Positions 9,324 through 18,686 of a DNA stretch of 64,000 nucleotides are shown one piece after another (within the stretch, counting starts at the first letter, position 1; each line of letters starts with the position of its first letter). The position numbers and the translations under genes are program-made. The stretch comes from Bacteroidales bacterium (GTDB lineage: Bacteria; Bacteroidota; Bacteroidia; Bacteroidales; GCA-2748055), in the NCBI GenBank assembly GCA_021740585.1, contig JAIOZM010000006.1, positions 16,390-80,389 on the forward strand, given 5' to 3'. Under the pieces are notes generated by a model that was given only the letters and a program-made list of their open reading frames with translations, was not told the DNA's origin and did no database searches.

Positions 9324-9331
9324 TAAATTTG
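9324..9331 (+). promoter_or_regulatory. Candidate Bacteroidota -7 box TAAATTTG upstream of lpd
   Basis: TAAATTTG matches the TAnnTTTG consensus exactly, about 135 bp before the lpd ATG. No good TTG -33 element was found at the usual 19-21 bp spacing, so confidence is low. Confidence 0.3.
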
Positions 9332-9465
9332 TTTTGAAGTCAAAATGGGGAAAAATCATTTGATGAATTAAATCTCTTAAATTATAAAATTTAAAGCTGG
9401 AAAAATCAGAATAACAAAATTTGCTATTTACCGGTGAATCAGCAACCAGTACCAATACATAAAAT

Positions 9466-10854
9466 ATGAAATACGATCTAGTAGTAATAGGCAGTGGACC
9501 AGGCGGTTATGTTGCCGCAATCCGTGCAGCTCAATTAAAAATGAATGTGGCTGTTATTGAACGTGAAAATTTAGGTGGGATTTGTCTCAATTGGGGATGT
9601 ATACCTACAAAATCATTATTAAAATCGGCACAGGTATACGATTACTTTAATCATGCTGAAGAGTATGGAATCATTCTTGAAGGTGGAGCTAAACCTGATT
9701 TCGAAAAGATCATTCAAAGATCCAGAGGCGTTGCTGATGGTATGAGCAAAGGAATTCAATTTTTATTTAAGAAGAATAAGATTGATGTTATTGAAGGATT
9801 CGGAAAACTTCTGGCTCCCGGAAAAATTGAGGTTGAAAAAGACGGAAAGAAATCTACTGTTGAGGCAGACCACATTATTTTAGCAACCGGAGCAAGATCG
9901 AAAGAACTTCCACACATAAAGCAGGATGGAAAGAAAATTATCGGTTATCGTCAGGCAATGACTTTGCCCAAACAGCCAAAATCTTTACTGGTAATGGGAT
10001 CCGGAGCTATTGGAAGTGAGTTTGCTGCTTTTTATAACAGCATTGGAACTGAAGTTACATTGGTTGAGTTTTTACCGAATATCGTTCCTGTTGAGGATGA
10101 GGAAGTGTCAAAACAGTTGGAAAGAAATTTCAAAAAGTCAAAAATTAAGGTGCTTACCGATTCATCAGTAGAGTCTGTGGATACCAGCGGCAATCTTTGT
10201 AAGGTTAAAATTAAAACGCCTAAAGGTGAAGTTGAGGTTGAAGCTGAAATAGTGCTTTCTGCAGTGGGAGTTACTCCAAACATCGAAAATATTGGGTTGG
10301 AGCAATTGAAAATCGAGCTCGACAAGGGCAAAATAAAAGTTGATGAGTTTTATAAAACCAATGTAAAGGGTGTTTATGCTATCGGTGATATCGTTGGTGG
10401 CCCCGCTCTGGCTCATGTGGCCTCTGCGGAAGGAATAACCTGCGTTGAAAAAATTGCCGGATTGAATCCACAAGCTGTCGATTATAAAAATATCCCGGGT
10501 TGTACTTATACAAATCCTGAAGTGGCCTCTGTGGGTATGACCGAAAAAGCAGCGGTTGAAGCTGGTTATGAAATCAAAGTAGGAAAATTTCCTTTCTCGG
10601 CCTCGGGTAAAGCCAGTGCGTCGGGACAAAAAGACGGTTTTGTGAAACTGATTTTTGATGCCAAATACGGGGAGCTTCTGGGTGCTCACATGATTGGCGC
10701 CAATGTTACCGAGATGATTGCAGAGATGGTGGTAGCCAGAAAACTGGAAACAACCGGACACGAATTAATAAAATCCATTCATCCGCACCCAACCATGTCG
10801 GAAGCTATTATGGAAGCTGCAGCAGCAGCTTATGGTGAGGTGATACATTTGTAA
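9466..10854 (+). CDS. lpdA: Dihydrolipoamide dehydrogenase (E3)
   Basis: This 462-residue flavoprotein reoxidises dihydrolipoamide of 2-oxoacid dehydrogenase or glycine-cleavage complexes with NAD+. Visible are the FAD-binding GSGPGGYVAAIRAA (about 9-22), the redox disulfide GGICLNWGCIPTKS (Cys40/Cys45), the NAD-binding GSGAIGSEFAAFY (about 178-190), the second FAD motif GVYAIGDIVGGPALAH (about 304-319) and the C-terminal catalytic HPHPTMSE (His441/Glu446). All active residues are intact. It stands alone, with no E1 or E2 genes nearby, and its end converges with the serpin gene 5 bp away. It is a soluble cytoplasmic homodimer by family. Confidence 0.95.
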   Translation: MKYDLVVIGSGPGGYVAAIRAAQLKMNVAVIERENLGGICLNWGCIPTKSLLKSAQVYDYFNHAEEYGIILEGGAKPDFEKIIQRSRGVADGMSKGIQFLFKKNKIDVIEGFGKLLAPGKIEVEKDGKKSTVEADHIILATGARSKELPHIKQDGKKIIGYRQAMTLPKQPKSLLVMGSGAIGSEFAAFYNSIGTEVTLVEFLPNIVPVEDEEVSKQLERNFKKSKIKVLTDSSVESVDTSGNLCKVKIKTPKGEVEVEAEIVLSAVGVTPNIENIGLEQLKIELDKGKIKVDEFYKTNVKGVYAIGDIVGGPALAHVASAEGITCVEKIAGLNPQAVDYKNIPGCTYTNPEVASVGMTEKAAVEAGYEIKVGKFPFSASGKASASGQKDGFVKLIFDAKYGELLGAHMIGANVTEMIAEMVVARKLETTGHELIKSIHPHPTMSEAIMEAAAAAYGEVIHL

Positions 10855-10859
10855 ATGAA

Positions 10860-12080
10860 TTACCCCGGGTTGCCAACCTTCCCCATAAATACCAATGTAC
10901 CGCTGGTCTTCTCCCTGATTACATAGAGGAAAGGTTTGTCTATATTAATTGTCAGCTCTCCACCTCCGGTAGAAGTCTCTCTGATTTCAACAACTGTTAC
11001 TGCCGCAGCTTCTGTGCCTTCTTCATTCACATCAATGAATGTTTTGTGGATGACTCTGGAAATGTAAAGATCCTGAGATTCTTCAACCATTAAAGGGAAT
11101 TCAGCCCCTCCTCTAAAAGCTACGCCTAATCCCATGTTTGCTAAATGGTCATTCAGAAGCGTTTTAAATTCATATTTGAATTTGGGCATTCTAAGGGTCA
11201 GATTGGTCTCAGTAAGATTCCCGGTCATAATTTCCCACGATTGTGCATTCATCTCCTCAATAATATTATCAACATTGAAATTATCCTTTGGGAGTAATAC
11301 TGTCATAGAGAACTTGTTACTGCCATAAGGCAGGTCTATGGCAGTATATTTATCCTGATAAGCAATTGGAAGAGTCGCTGTCATCGCCATTCCATCAACC
11401 ATATCGCTGCTTCCGTCTTCGAAAGTAAAATTCATAGGAGCCGATTGTTCCTTGTCGAATTCATATTGCCAGGAACCATAGAAATACAAGGCATTTATAA
11501 GATACATAACAGTAGCCGGAGGAATAGCATCGAGCACTTCCGTTATTTTCTCATGTGTCTTATCACTAACCCAACCGTTTATAATTCCTAATGCATCCGG
11601 ACTATAAAAATTCATACTTCGTATTTCCGCACCATAATAATAGGCATTGGAATCGGCAAATTCACTAAGTAGTGTGTAATTCTGATTCACCCATATAGAA
11701 TTGGCAATCTCAAAAGTAACTTTAGGATCCACCTTCAGGAGGTGTTCAATTAAGGCTCCATGGATTGTATTTATCTCATGACGGGTAAATCCGCTAAATC
11801 CCAAAGTCTCCTCAAAGGCCGTCTTAGTGCTTCCATCCGATCCGTTATAGGTCATTCCTAAAGCAATAGCAACACTTAAGGGAGAAACCATATAGTTCTC
11901 TTCCTCAGCTAATTGGTCAACTTCTTTAAATAATTCGAAGGCAAAAACATTATCTGCAGCTATAAGCTGAGCTGCTTTTTTATCAGATTGAAAATCAATG
12001 GAAGGAACATAAGGATCTGTTTTCTCCTGACAAGAATTAAACAAAAATATCCCGGCAAATAAATACATTAATTTTTTCAT
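10860..12080 (-). CDS. Serpin-family protease inhibitor, predicted lipoprotein
   Basis: This 406-residue protein begins with a lipoprotein signal (MKKLMYLFAGIFLFNSC, lipidated Cys17) and then has a full serpin fold: FAFELFKEV, NYMVSPLSVAIALGMTYNG, NSIWVNQNY, INALYFYGSW, and the hinge NEEGTEAAAVTVVEI, C-terminal DKPFLYVIREKTSGTLVFMGKVGNP. The hinge EEGTEAAAVT matches the inhibitory consensus, so it probably traps proteases as a suicide substrate instead of being a non-inhibitory member. Counting from the hinge puts P1 near Thr in RETSTGGG, but this may shift by one or two residues. It is probably anchored in the outer membrane or periplasm and may protect against host, prey or own proteases. 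It converges with lpd. Confidence 0.92.
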   Translation of the reverse strand: MKKLMYLFAGIFLFNSCQEKTDPYVPSIDFQSDKKAAQLIAADNVFAFELFKEVDQLAEEENYMVSPLSVAIALGMTYNGSDGSTKTAFEETLGFSGFTRHEINTIHGALIEHLLKVDPKVTFEIANSIWVNQNYTLLSEFADSNAYYYGAEIRSMNFYSPDALGIINGWVSDKTHEKITEVLDAIPPATVMYLINALYFYGSWQYEFDKEQSAPMNFTFEDGSSDMVDGMAMTATLPIAYQDKYTAIDLPYGSNKFSMTVLLPKDNFNVDNIIEEMNAQSWEIMTGNLTETNLTLRMPKFKYEFKTLLNDHLANMGLGVAFRGGAEFPLMVEESQDLYISRVIHKTFIDVNEEGTEAAAVTVVEIRETSTGGGELTINIDKPFLYVIREKTSGTLVFMGKVGNPG

Positions 12081-12139
12081 ATCTTTTTAAGTTTTTTTTT
12101 CTATTCAACCTCAACTGAGGAAAAAAAATCGAGACCACC

Positions 12140-12203
12140 ACTCAACCACTCAACCACTCAACCACTCAACCACTCAACCACTCAACCACACCACCACACC
12201 ACC
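12140..12203. repeat. Tandem octamer array: ACTCAACC x6 then ACACCACC x2
   Basis: Six perfect ACTCAACC copies (12140-12187) run directly into two ACACCACC copies (12188-12203), with a partial ACCACC start on the left. There are no unique spacers, so it is a microsatellite-like array and not CRISPR. Copy number is likely to vary between strains. It sits upstream of the serpin gene (read on minus as GGTTGAGT repeats) and of the sigma gene. Confidence 0.85.
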
Positions 12204-12326
12204 ATACTAACAAGATGCATTCCCTCCAAAAAAAGTTGCGTCAAACAAAATACACCCCCAACGCAACTATTCACCACTCCATTTCATCTTTTTATCGGAT
12301 TAAACCGGGATTATTTATCAAGGTAC

Positions 12327-12357
12327 TTGTCCAGCCTTTATAAGTAAAGTAAATTTA
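12327..12357 (+). promoter_or_regulatory. Candidate promoter of the ECF sigma operon
   Basis: TTG at 12327-12329 and TAAATTTA at 12350-12357, separated by 20 bp, fit the Bacteroidota TTG-N19/21-TAnnTTTG pattern with one mismatch. The -7 box is 19 bp before the TTG start codon. Confidence 0.45.
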
Positions 12358-12376
12358 AGGAAAATTTTTAGGCAGT

Positions 12377-12931
12377 TTGGCGGACATACCTGGCAATATT
12401 ATAAAAGCTTGTATAGAGGGAAACAGATCGGGACAAGAAGAATTGTACCGGCTTGTTGCTCCTAAAATGTATGGTGTATGCTTGCAATATGCAGGGAACG
12501 CAGATGATGCAAAAGATATAATGCAGGATGGTTTTATAAAAGTGTTTAGTAAAATCGATCAATACACCGGAAAAGGTTCTTTTGAGGGATGGATAAGAAG
12601 AATTTTGGTCAATACGGCACTGGAAAAAATCAGATCAAGAGTAAATCTTCAATCCATTGATGAATATGATAATGCTAATGTCGAAATGTTTGATCAGTAT
12701 GTATTGGAATCGATGACGGCAGAAGAAATATCACAGTTGATTCAGAATTTATCGCCAAAGTACAGGCTGGTTTTTAACTTGTATGCCTTGGAAGGATTCA
12801 GTCATAAAGATATTTCTGAAAAGTTAGGTATTTCAGAAGGTACCTCAAAATCTAACCTGTCGAGAGCAAGGTCCATATTGCAACAAAAGGTAGTAGAACT
12901 TTTTAGTGAGAGAGAAAGAAAAGATGAGTAA
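12377..12931 (+). CDS. ECF-type RNA polymerase sigma factor
   Basis: This 184-residue sigma-70 group 4 factor has region 2 at about residues 25-80 (NADDAKDIMQDGFIKVFSKID, with the -10 recognition helix GSFEGWIRRILVNTALEKIR) and region 4 at about 120-170 (LSPKYRLVFNLYALEGFSHKDISEKLGISEGTSKSNLSRAR). A TTG start at 12377 is used because a stop lies at 12356-12358 and no ATG or GTG precedes the sigma2 domain. Its stop overlaps the ATG of the next gene by 8 bp (ATGAGTAA), which implies translational coupling with a likely anti-sigma partner. Target genes are unknown. Confidence 0.88.
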   Translation: MADIPGNIIKACIEGNRSGQEELYRLVAPKMYGVCLQYAGNADDAKDIMQDGFIKVFSKIDQYTGKGSFEGWIRRILVNTALEKIRSRVNLQSIDEYDNANVEMFDQYVLESMTAEEISQLIQNLSPKYRLVFNLYALEGFSHKDISEKLGISEGTSKSNLSRARSILQQKVVELFSERERKDE

Positions 12932-14333
12932 GAATAAAAATATCGATGTTATTTTCAGGAAGAAAAGCCTGAGTTTTCAAAAGGAGCCACCTCCCGAAAT
13001 TTGGGATAATATCCTGTCGGGAATTCAACCTGAGAAAAATAGAGTATTGCCTGTTTTCTGGCGCATTGCGGCAGGAATGGCAATTGTTATTGCACTGGGT
13101 TTGGGCTATCAGTATATCTTCAATACAGAGAATTTGGGTGATAATCAGTTCAGTATGAATGAAACCGTCCGTCAAAATATCGAAGATTCAAGCAGGTCGG
13201 AAACAACAGATCCATTTAAGGAAAATGAACTTCCTGAAGAAATGGCAGAAAATATCGGGATAGAAAACAAGTCTTCGGCAAAGGATTATTCACAAAAGTT
13301 TTTATCTGCTTCAACTAAACGAAATACAGCCCCGGTTTTAGCAAGCACAGATACCCATGATGAACTTTCCATTGAAGCGTACAATCTGAAACACTTGGTC
13401 TCTTTAGATGATTTCCCCATCCAATTAAAGCCTGTCGATGCGAAAAAAGACAGCATCAGGATAAAAGAATTTATCCAACAATATACCTGGGAGGACCTGG
13501 TAGCAAAAGAAGATTTCGTTGAGAATCAGAAAAAAGATTTTTTGATCGAAGCCCTGCTGAGTCCTACATATAGTTATAGGGATATTGTTAGCTCAAGTCC
13601 CAGCCTTTCAAGTTATTATAACGATTTTGAATCGGGGCAGATCAGTTATTCAGGTGGAATGAAAGTTGGTTTTATAGCCACAGAACGCTTAAGTATTCAT
13701 ACGGGCTTAGTCTATGCCAGAATCGGATATACTATTGGGGGATTGAAAAACATTGCTTTAAAATCTGAAAATGCATATGATGCATTACCAAATGCTGTAT
13801 TCAATGATCCACAACCCTATGTTATCGCAAATTCAATCGGGAAAGTAAATAATGCAGATTTTTCTTCAAGTACGATAAGCACCATTGCTCAACCCGAAAA
13901 TGCCGATGCCACTCTTAGCTATTTGAGTAGCGGTGCATTGACGAGTCCTGAAAACAGATCAGTAGTATCCGATTTATCCTTTAGTCAGATATTTCATATC
14001 ATGGAAATTCCTTTTCATATGAAATACAAAATTATTGATCGTAAACTGGATTTTAATGTGCTTAGCGGATTGAGCACAAATATTATGGTGGGAAATAATT
14101 TATTTGTAAATGAAGGCTCAGATAAAACCAGCATTGGAGAAATTGAATCTGTAAACAAGATTAATTATTCAGGCGATTTTGGATTCGGACTTGAATACGA
14201 GATTAATAAAAAGTTGCAGCTCTTATTCGAGCCGCAATTTAAGTATTATCTTAACTCAATTAACAAAGACAACCTGGTGGCAAACCGTCCATACTCCATG
14301 GGGTTTTATACGGGTCTGAGTTATATTTTTTAG
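12924..14333 (+). CDS. Anti-sigma-like membrane protein fused to an outer-membrane beta-barrel domain
   Basis: This 469-residue protein of unusual build has a short charged cytoplasmic head (1-43, SLSFQKEPPPEIWDNILSGI), one TM helix (about 45-63, FWRIAAGMAIVIALGLGYQY) and a Ser/Glu-rich linker (about 65-180). The C-terminal region (about 190-469) has alternating hydrophobic beta-strands such as ISYSGGMKVGFIATERLSIHTGLVYARIGY and ends in YTGLSYIF, the aromatic end typical of outer-membrane barrels (PorT/OMP_b-brl-like). It overlaps the sigma gene by 8 bp. I infer that the head binds the sigma factor while the barrel senses the envelope, so one chain might span both membranes. The start at ATG 12924 was preferred over ATG 12906. 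Confidence 0.72.
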   Translation: MSKNKNIDVIFRKKSLSFQKEPPPEIWDNILSGIQPEKNRVLPVFWRIAAGMAIVIALGLGYQYIFNTENLGDNQFSMNETVRQNIEDSSRSETTDPFKENELPEEMAENIGIENKSSAKDYSQKFLSASTKRNTAPVLASTDTHDELSIEAYNLKHLVSLDDFPIQLKPVDAKKDSIRIKEFIQQYTWEDLVAKEDFVENQKKDFLIEALLSPTYSYRDIVSSSPSLSSYYNDFESGQISYSGGMKVGFIATERLSIHTGLVYARIGYTIGGLKNIALKSENAYDALPNAVFNDPQPYVIANSIGKVNNADFSSSTISTIAQPENADATLSYLSSGALTSPENRSVVSDLSFSQIFHIMEIPFHMKYKIIDRKLDFNVLSGLSTNIMVGNNLFVNEGSDKTSIGEIESVNKINYSGDFGFGLEYEINKKLQLLFEPQFKYYLNSINKDNLVANRPYSMGFYTGLSYIF

Positions 14334-14439
14334 AGCGGCCAACTCCTTTCTTTCCGCTTTTACCGACCTAATTTCAACTCTTTCAGCTTTTTTACTTTTT
14401 TTACTCTGCTATAGCAAACAATTTCTCATTGAATTTCGT

Positions 14440-14447
14440 TATTTTTG
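14440..14447 (+). promoter_or_regulatory. Candidate -7 box TATTTTTG upstream of lytic transglycosylase
   Basis: The box matches TAnnTTTG exactly, 120 bp before the ATG at 14567. A CCCAAAA...TTTTGGG hairpin (14501-14519) lies in the presumed leader. No clear -33 element was found. Confidence 0.3.
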
Positions 14448-14566
14448 CAGATTCTTTTCATTTTCAAGCGATTTTGAAAAGAAAATATGTTTTAAGTAGT
14501 CCCAAAATCTTTTTTTGGGTGGCAGGATTTGGCTAATTAAATTAATGTTGATTAAAAACTGTTGGA

Positions 14567-15538
14567 ATGAAATTTAAATATTTAGCAATTATTCTGAGCC
14601 TGACATTGGTATCCGGAATTTTATTTTTTGTAAATCCCCTGAAATCAGATGTGAACTCAGAAGAAAAAGTTTTAGAAGAGCCGACAAGGGCTTATGCGAT
14701 TTTCGCCGTAAGTATCCCCGAGGCTATTGAGTTTTCGGGTGAGCAAGTTCCTTTGGATCAGGTGGATGTAAGAGAGGCTCTCGACAGGGAAATTCTGGTA
14801 AATACCTATTGGCAATCACAGACTCTGCTTTTTCTGAAACGCGCTAACCGATATTTCCCAACCATAGAAAAGATTCTACGGGAATATAACGTACCCGATG
14901 ATTTTAAATACCTTGCGGTGGCCGAAAGTGGACTAATGAATGTAGTTTCACCTTCTCAGGCAGTCGGGTTTTGGCAATTGTTGGAAGGCACTGCGGTTGA
15001 AAATGGACTCGAGGTAAATAATGAAGTGGATGAACGGTATCATCTTGAAAAATCTACCGAAGCAGCCTGTAGGTATATTCTTGAATCTTATGAAAAGTAT
15101 AAGTCATGGACAATGGCAGCGGCTTCCTATAATGCTGGAAGAAGAGGAATTGACAGGCAGGTCGACAGGCAGATAGATAGCGACTATTATGATTTACTTT
15201 TCACTGAAGAAACTTCACGCTATATTTTTCGAATACTGGCAATCAAACTTATTTTAACTTCCCCCGGCGATTATGGATTTTATATAGGTGTTGATGATCT
15301 TTACCACGAAGTTCCCTCATTCGAAGTAACCATCGATGGGAAAGTGGATAATCTGGCAGAATTTGCAAAGCGCTACCACATTACCTATAAAACATTAAAA
15401 AATATGAATCCATGGTTGAGGGAGGCTAACCTGAGTAATCCTAAAAACCACAGCTATTATGTAAAAATTCCCCGTAAGGGATTTTTTGATCCCACTCGTG
15501 CTGAAATTCCTGTATTAAACGAGGAGACTACCAATTAA
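14567..15538 (+). CDS. Membrane-bound lytic transglycosylase, MltD/SLT-like
   Basis: This 323-residue peptidoglycan-cleaving enzyme has an N-terminal signal anchor (about 1-27), then an SLT lysozyme-like domain (about 95-225). Catalytic Glu120 lies in KYLAVAESGLMNVVSPSQAVGFWQL, and the AAASYNAGRRGID motif follows. The C-terminal part (about 245-310) resembles a degenerate LysM module (LAEFAKRYHITYKTLKNMNPWL...YYVKIPRKG) that would bind glycan. It acts in the periplasm by non-hydrolytic cleavage of murein. The uvrA ATG follows 1 bp after its stop, so the two are probably cotranscribed. Confidence 0.88.
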   Translation: MKFKYLAIILSLTLVSGILFFVNPLKSDVNSEEKVLEEPTRAYAIFAVSIPEAIEFSGEQVPLDQVDVREALDREILVNTYWQSQTLLFLKRANRYFPTIEKILREYNVPDDFKYLAVAESGLMNVVSPSQAVGFWQLLEGTAVENGLEVNNEVDERYHLEKSTEAACRYILESYEKYKSWTMAAASYNAGRRGIDRQVDRQIDSDYYDLLFTEETSRYIFRILAIKLILTSPGDYGFYIGVDDLYHEVPSFEVTIDGKVDNLAEFAKRYHITYKTLKNMNPWLREANLSNPKNHSYYVKIPRKGFFDPTRAEIPVLNEETTN

Positions 15539-15539
15539 T

Positions 15540-18404
15540 ATGAATTCGAATAAATCCGTTGATAAGTCTGATAAAGTGATTCATGTTCTGGGTGCACGTG
15601 TGCATAACCTTAAGAATATTGATGTTGTTATTCCCCGGAATTCACTCACAGTAATTACCGGACTCAGTGGAAGCGGAAAATCATCTCTGGCATTCGACAC
15701 CATTTATGCTGAAGGTCAGAGGAGGTATATTGAAACCATGTCGGCATATGCCCGCCAATTTCTTGGAACAATGGAACGCCCCGATGTGGATAAAATTACG
15801 GGCCTTAGTCCTGTTATCTCCATCGAGCAAAAAACGACAAACAAAAATCCAAGATCAACGGTTGGTACCATTACCGAAATATACGACTTTCTGCGATTGC
15901 TTTATGCGCGCGCATCGGATGCATATTCCTATAATACAGGAGAGAAAATGGTTAAATATACCGACGATCAGATTATTGATTTGATCCTCGAATCCTACAA
16001 GGGAAAAGCGGTTTATTTACTTGCTCCGGTTGTAAAGGGAAGGAAAGGGCATTATAAGGAATTGCTTGAAAGTATTAGAAAAAAAGGATTTTTATCCGCC
16101 AGAATTAATGGTGAAATTGTGGAGTTAAGGTCGGGATTGCGACTCGATCGTTATAAAACGCATAATATCGAAATTCTGATTGATAAATTTTATGTGGATG
16201 AAGCCGACCGGAAAGGTTTGAAAAAATCTTTGGAAACCTCAATGCACCATGGGAAAGGAATTAGTATTATTCTTGAAAAAGATACAGATACTCCACGATT
16301 TTTCAGTCGCCAGCTCATGTGTCCCACTACAGGAATTTCATATAATGAACCAGCCCCTCACAGCTTTTCTTTTAATTCACCCGTTGGAGCCTGTCCAAAA
16401 TGTAACGGATTAGGCACGATAACCGAAATTGACGTTAAGAAAATTATCCCTGACGATTCCCTTTCCATCCGAAAAGGCGCTATAAAATCGCTGGGAACAT
16501 ATCGTAATACATTGATATTCTGGCAACTGGAGGCTTTAGGTGAAAAATTTGGATTTAAGCTCGACACTCCTGTAAGTAAAATTAGTGAAGAAGCATTCGA
16601 TAAGATTTTATACGGAACAGAGGAACATTTGAAATTGGCTAATACACCTTTGGGAGCTTCTTCCAATTATATGCTGAGTTTTGACGGAATCATCTCCTTT
16701 ATTCAAAATCAAAACGGACATTCTTCCAGTGTTTCAGAAAGTAAATGGGCAAATCAGTTTGTTAAAAAGGTTGTTTGTCCGGTTTGTAACGGCGAGCGCC
16801 TGAATACAGAAGCTCTTCATTTTAAAATTGACGGTAAAAATATTTCCGATCTGGCAGGAATGGATATTTCTGATCTGGCTAAATGGTTCGAAAATCTTGA
16901 ATCACGACTTAGTGAAAAGCAAAATCTTATAGCCAGAGATGTGCTGAAAGAAATAAGAAACCGTATCGGTTTTTTAATCGATGTTGGCTTAACGTATCTC
17001 TCCCTTAATCGCCCCTCAAGAAGCCTTTCGGGGGGTGAAAGTCAGAGAATAAGACTGGCAACTCAAATTGGTTCTCAGCTGGTAAACGTTCTTTATATTT
17101 TGGACGAACCAAGCATAGGACTTCATCAGAAAGACAATCTCAAATTAATTCAATCGCTTAAACTGCTTCGCGACAACGGGAACTCTATAATTGTGGTGGA
17201 ACACGACAGGGATATGATAGAGTCGGCTGATTATGTAGTCGATCTGGGTCCGTTTGCAGGAAAGCATGGAGGTGAGATTGTTGCCGCCGGAAAACCCAAT
17301 GAAATTAAATCCCTGGCCACTCTTACAAATGATTATTTATATCATAGGAAGCAGATTCTAATCCCTGAAAAAAGACGAAAGGGAAATGGCGACAAAATAG
17401 TTCTGAAGGGATGCTCAGGGAATAATTTGAAGAATGTTACCGTCGATTTCCCCCTGGGAACCTTCATTTGTGTTACAGGCGTCTCCGGAAGTGGAAAATC
17501 TACACTAATCAACGAAACCCTCCATCCCATACTAAGTCAGCATTTTTATAAAAGCAATAAAGATCCGCTTCCCTACAAGGATATCAAAGGTATTGATGAT
17601 ATCGATAAGGTCATTGAGGTTGACCAGTCACCTCTGGGAAGAACCCCACGTTCGAACCCGGCAACCTATACCGGTGTTTTTTCGGATATCAGGAATTTAT
17701 TTGTCATGACTTCCGAAGCTAAAATAAGGGCTTACAATGCCGGAAGATTTTCCTTCAATGTGGCCGGGGGGCGTTGCGAAACCTGCAAAGGAGCAGGAGT
17801 GGAGACCATCGAAATGAATTTTCTGCCCGATGTTTATGTGCATTGCCGCGATTGCAACGGAAAACGATATAACCGTGAAACTCTGGAAGTTCAGTATAAA
17901 GGGAAAAACATCAACGAAGTCCTGAATCTTACCATAAATCAGGCATTGGAATTCTTTTATAATATACCTGCCATCAAAAGAAAAATTAAGACCATTAAGG
18001 AAGTTGGATTAGGCTACATTTCATTAGGTCAGCCATCTACAACCCTTTCCGGTGGCGAATCGCAACGAGTTAAGCTGGCGGCGGAACTTTCCAAAAAAGA
18101 CACAGGCAAAACATTGTATATATTGGACGAGCCCACTACCGGACTCCATTTTGAGGATGTAAGGGTCTTACTCGAAGTTATTGGCAGGCTGGTAGATAAA
18201 GGGAATACCGTAATAATGATCGAGCACAATATGGACGTTATTAAAACCGCCGATTACATAATCGATTTAGGAAAGGAAGGTGGGTTTATGGGGGGCGATA
18301 TTCTTGCCACAGGAACACCTGAAGAAATAATCAAAAAGAAAGACTCTTATACTGCTCAATATCTAATGAAAGAGTTGGAGTTTGGAAATAGGATTGTGGT
18401 TTAA
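15540..18404 (+). CDS. uvrA: Excinuclease ABC subunit A
   Basis: This 954-residue UvrA is of normal length. It is the damage-sensing ATPase dimer of nucleotide excision repair that loads UvrB. The first ATPase has Walker [10 protein letters not shown] (about 41-49), followed by the UvrB-binding and insertion domains, zinc-binding cysteines around residues 261-286 ([14 protein letters not shown]) and 413-416 (CPVCNG), and signature [17 protein letters not shown] (about 496-512). The second ATPase has [15 protein letters not shown], the zinc finger CETCKG...[10 protein letters not shown] (about 746-770) and signature [15 protein letters not shown]. Everything needed for function is present. It is followed by a clear terminator. 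Confidence 0.97.
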   Translation: MNSNKSVDKSDKVIHVLGARVHNLKNIDVVIPRNSLTVITGLSGSGKSSLAFDTIYAEGQRRYIETMSAYARQFLGTMERPDVDKITGLSPVISIEQKTTNKNPRSTVGTITEIYDFLRLLYARASDAYSYNTGEKMVKYTDDQIIDLILESYKGKAVYLLAPVVKGRKGHYKELLESIRKKGFLSARINGEIVELRSGLRLDRYKTHNIEILIDKFYVDEADRKGLKKSLETSMHHGKGISIILEKDTDTPRFFSRQLMCPTTGISYNEPAPHSFSFNSPVGACPKCNGLGTITEIDVKKIIPDDSLSIRKGAIKSLGTYRNTLIFWQLEALGEKFGFKLDTPVSKISEEAFDKILYGTEEHLKLANTPLGASSNYMLSFDGIISFIQNQNGHSSSVSESKWANQFVKKVVCPVCNGERLNTEALHFKIDGKNISDLAGMDISDLAKWFENLESRLSEKQNLIARDVLKEIRNRIGFLIDVGLTYLSLNRPSRSLSGGESQRIRLATQIGSQLVNVLYILDEPSIGLHQKDNLKLIQSLKLLRDNGNSIIVVEHDRDMIESADYVVDLGPFAGKHGGEIVAAGKPNEIKSLATLTNDYLYHRKQILIPEKRRKGNGDKIVLKGCSGNNLKNVTVDFPLGTFICVTGVSGSGKSTLINETLHPILSQHFYKSNKDPLPYKDIKGIDDIDKVIEVDQSPLGRTPRSNPATYTGVFSDIRNLFVMTSEAKIRAYNAGRFSFNVAGGRCETCKGAGVETIEMNFLPDVYVHCRDCNGKRYNRETLEVQYKGKNINEVLNLTINQALEFFYNIPAIKRKIKTIKEVGLGYISLGQPSTTLSGGESQRVKLAAELSKKDTGKTLYILDEPTTGLHFEDVRVLLEVIGRLVDKGNTVIMIEHNMDVIKTADYIIDLGKEGGFMGGDILATGTPEEIIKKKDSYTAQYLMKELEFGNRIVV

Positions 18405-18451
18405 AATTGCATTTTTTGATCATAGAGACCTGAGAAAAGGCAAAAAAGAAA

Positions 18452-18478
18452 TGCCGGATAAAGATCTGGCAATTTTTT
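18452..18478 (+). terminator. Rho-independent terminator after uvrA
   Basis: TGCCGGAT (18452-18459) pairs with ATCTGGCA (18464-18471) with one G-U pair and an AAAG loop, followed by TTTTTT (18473-18478). It lies 48 bp beyond the uvrA stop. Confidence 0.75.
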
Positions 18479-18652
18479 CAAGATGGATGAATTTTACCGG
18501 ACACCAATAAAAAAAATACCAAAATTAGATTTCAACATTGTCACTTAAACGGAAAACAGATTTTTTTAATAAGAACATAGTTTATCCCGGACTTAGTCTC
18601 ACTTTCAAATTTTAAGTCTTTTCCCTTCTTTCCCCCATCCTGAAAAAATTCC

Positions 18653-18660
18653 TATATTTG
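18653..18660 (+). promoter_or_regulatory. Candidate -7 box TATATTTG upstream of the AGCS symporter
   Basis: The box matches TAnnTTTG exactly and lies 26 bp before the ATG at 18687, the usual position for a short leader. No TTG was seen at -33. Confidence 0.4.
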
Positions 18661-18686
18661 CCACTTCACAAAAAATATACATACAA

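Larger units (their letters stand above)
12081..12376. other. Intergenic region with octamer array and sigma-gene promoter
   Basis: These 296 bp lie between the divergent serpin and ECF sigma genes. They contain the octamer array (12140-12203) and a good promoter candidate for the sigma gene (12327-12357). No small gene was seen. Confidence 0.6.

Noticed and set aside
10165..10761. Open frame of 198 codons antisense to lpdA
   Set aside because: lpdA is complete and conserved on the plus strand. The antisense protein has no recognisable domain and is rich in His, Phe, Arg and Asn typical of shadow frames.
12140..12203. CRISPR-like array
   Set aside because: The units are 8 bp and tandem without unique spacers; it is a microsatellite-like repeat.
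14501..14519. Hairpin CCCAAAA/TTTTGGG as a terminator upstream of the lytic transglycosylase
   Set aside because: It has the T-run inside the loop and right arm instead of after the stem, and it lies 47 bp before a start codon, so it is not a convincing terminator.
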